5,910 nucleotides of DNA from NCBI GenBank assembly GCA_021849435.1, contig JAJZSX010000164.1, forward strand, positions 1 to 5,910. The letters are read 5' to 3'. The stretch is from Actinomycetes bacterium. GTDB lineage: Bacteria > Actinomycetota > Acidimicrobiia > Acidimicrobiales > RAAP-2. The notes under the pieces were generated by a model that saw only the letters and a list, made by a program, of their open reading frames with translations, did no database searches and was not told the DNA's origin. A program made the position numbers and the translations under genes. Shown piece after piece: positions 5,853-5,910 of this stretch (position 1 is the stretch's first letter; each line of letters starts with the position of its first letter).

Positions 5853-5910
5853 TGTCGCCAGTCGCTGACGCCCATGCGTGTCGCGTTGTGTTTAGCTCCC
5901 CTAGTGCTGC

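Larger units (their letters stand above)
5734..5910 (-). promoter_or_regulatory. Upstream region of the permease operon
   Basis: No gene is supported in these 177 bases. The strong ribosome site GGGGGAG is at 5743-5737. TAATCT (5766-5761, minus strand) fits the actinobacterial TAnnnT -10 pattern and would start transcription roughly 20 bases before the ATG, but no good -35 stands at normal spacing. Short inverted repeats cluster at 5775-5852. The end of the neighbouring transcription unit, if any, is outside the window. Confidence 0.4.

Noticed and set aside
1..5910. Defence system, CRISPR array, insertion sequence or prophage part
   Set aside because: No spaced direct repeats, transposase or integrase motifs, terminal inverted repeats or phage proteins were found. 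All five genes belong to recognisable cell-wall, transport and hydrolase families.

Overview
The window is GC-rich by eye, with tightly packed genes and codons that mostly end in G or C. Two cell-wall enzymes near the left end carry long threonine-rich linkers directly after their signal peptides. These traits fit a Gram-positive actinobacterium. Thr-rich linkers of this kind are common in Acidimicrobiia, but that placement is an inference from style, not from a marker gene. I see no RNA genes, CRISPR arrays, transposases or integrases, and no clear sign of recent transfer.

Left block (1-1600), cell wall. A D-alanyl-D-alanine carboxypeptidase (family S11, minus strand, cut off by the left edge) and an L,D-transpeptidase (YkuD fold, plus strand, 680-1600) are divergently transcribed from a 113-base spacer. 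D,D-carboxypeptidases turn pentapeptide stems into tetrapeptides, and tetrapeptides are the acyl donors of L,D-transpeptidases. The pair could therefore supply and use the same substrate outside the membrane under one shared control region.

Right block (1601-5733), a probable catabolic operon on the minus strand. In transcription order it encodes an APC-superfamily amino acid/amine permease (5733-4288), an acetamidase/formamidase family amidohydrolase (4215-3175), and a formylglycine-type sulfatase/phosphonate monoester hydrolase-like enzyme (3040-1601). The spacers are 72 and about 134 bases, with no convincing terminator in either. A reasonable reading is uptake of a small nitrogenous compound, hydrolysis of an amide, and cleavage of a sulfate, phosphate or phosphonate ester. 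The substrate is unknown and co-regulation is inferred only from layout.

The two blocks meet convergently with no spacer. The last base of the L,D-transpeptidase stop codon (1600) touches the last base of the hydrolase stop codon (1601), inside a 10-base perfect palindrome. Bases 5734-5910, upstream of the permease, hold no gene I can support. They contain a strong ribosome binding site, a weak -10 candidate and several short inverted repeats that may be regulatory.
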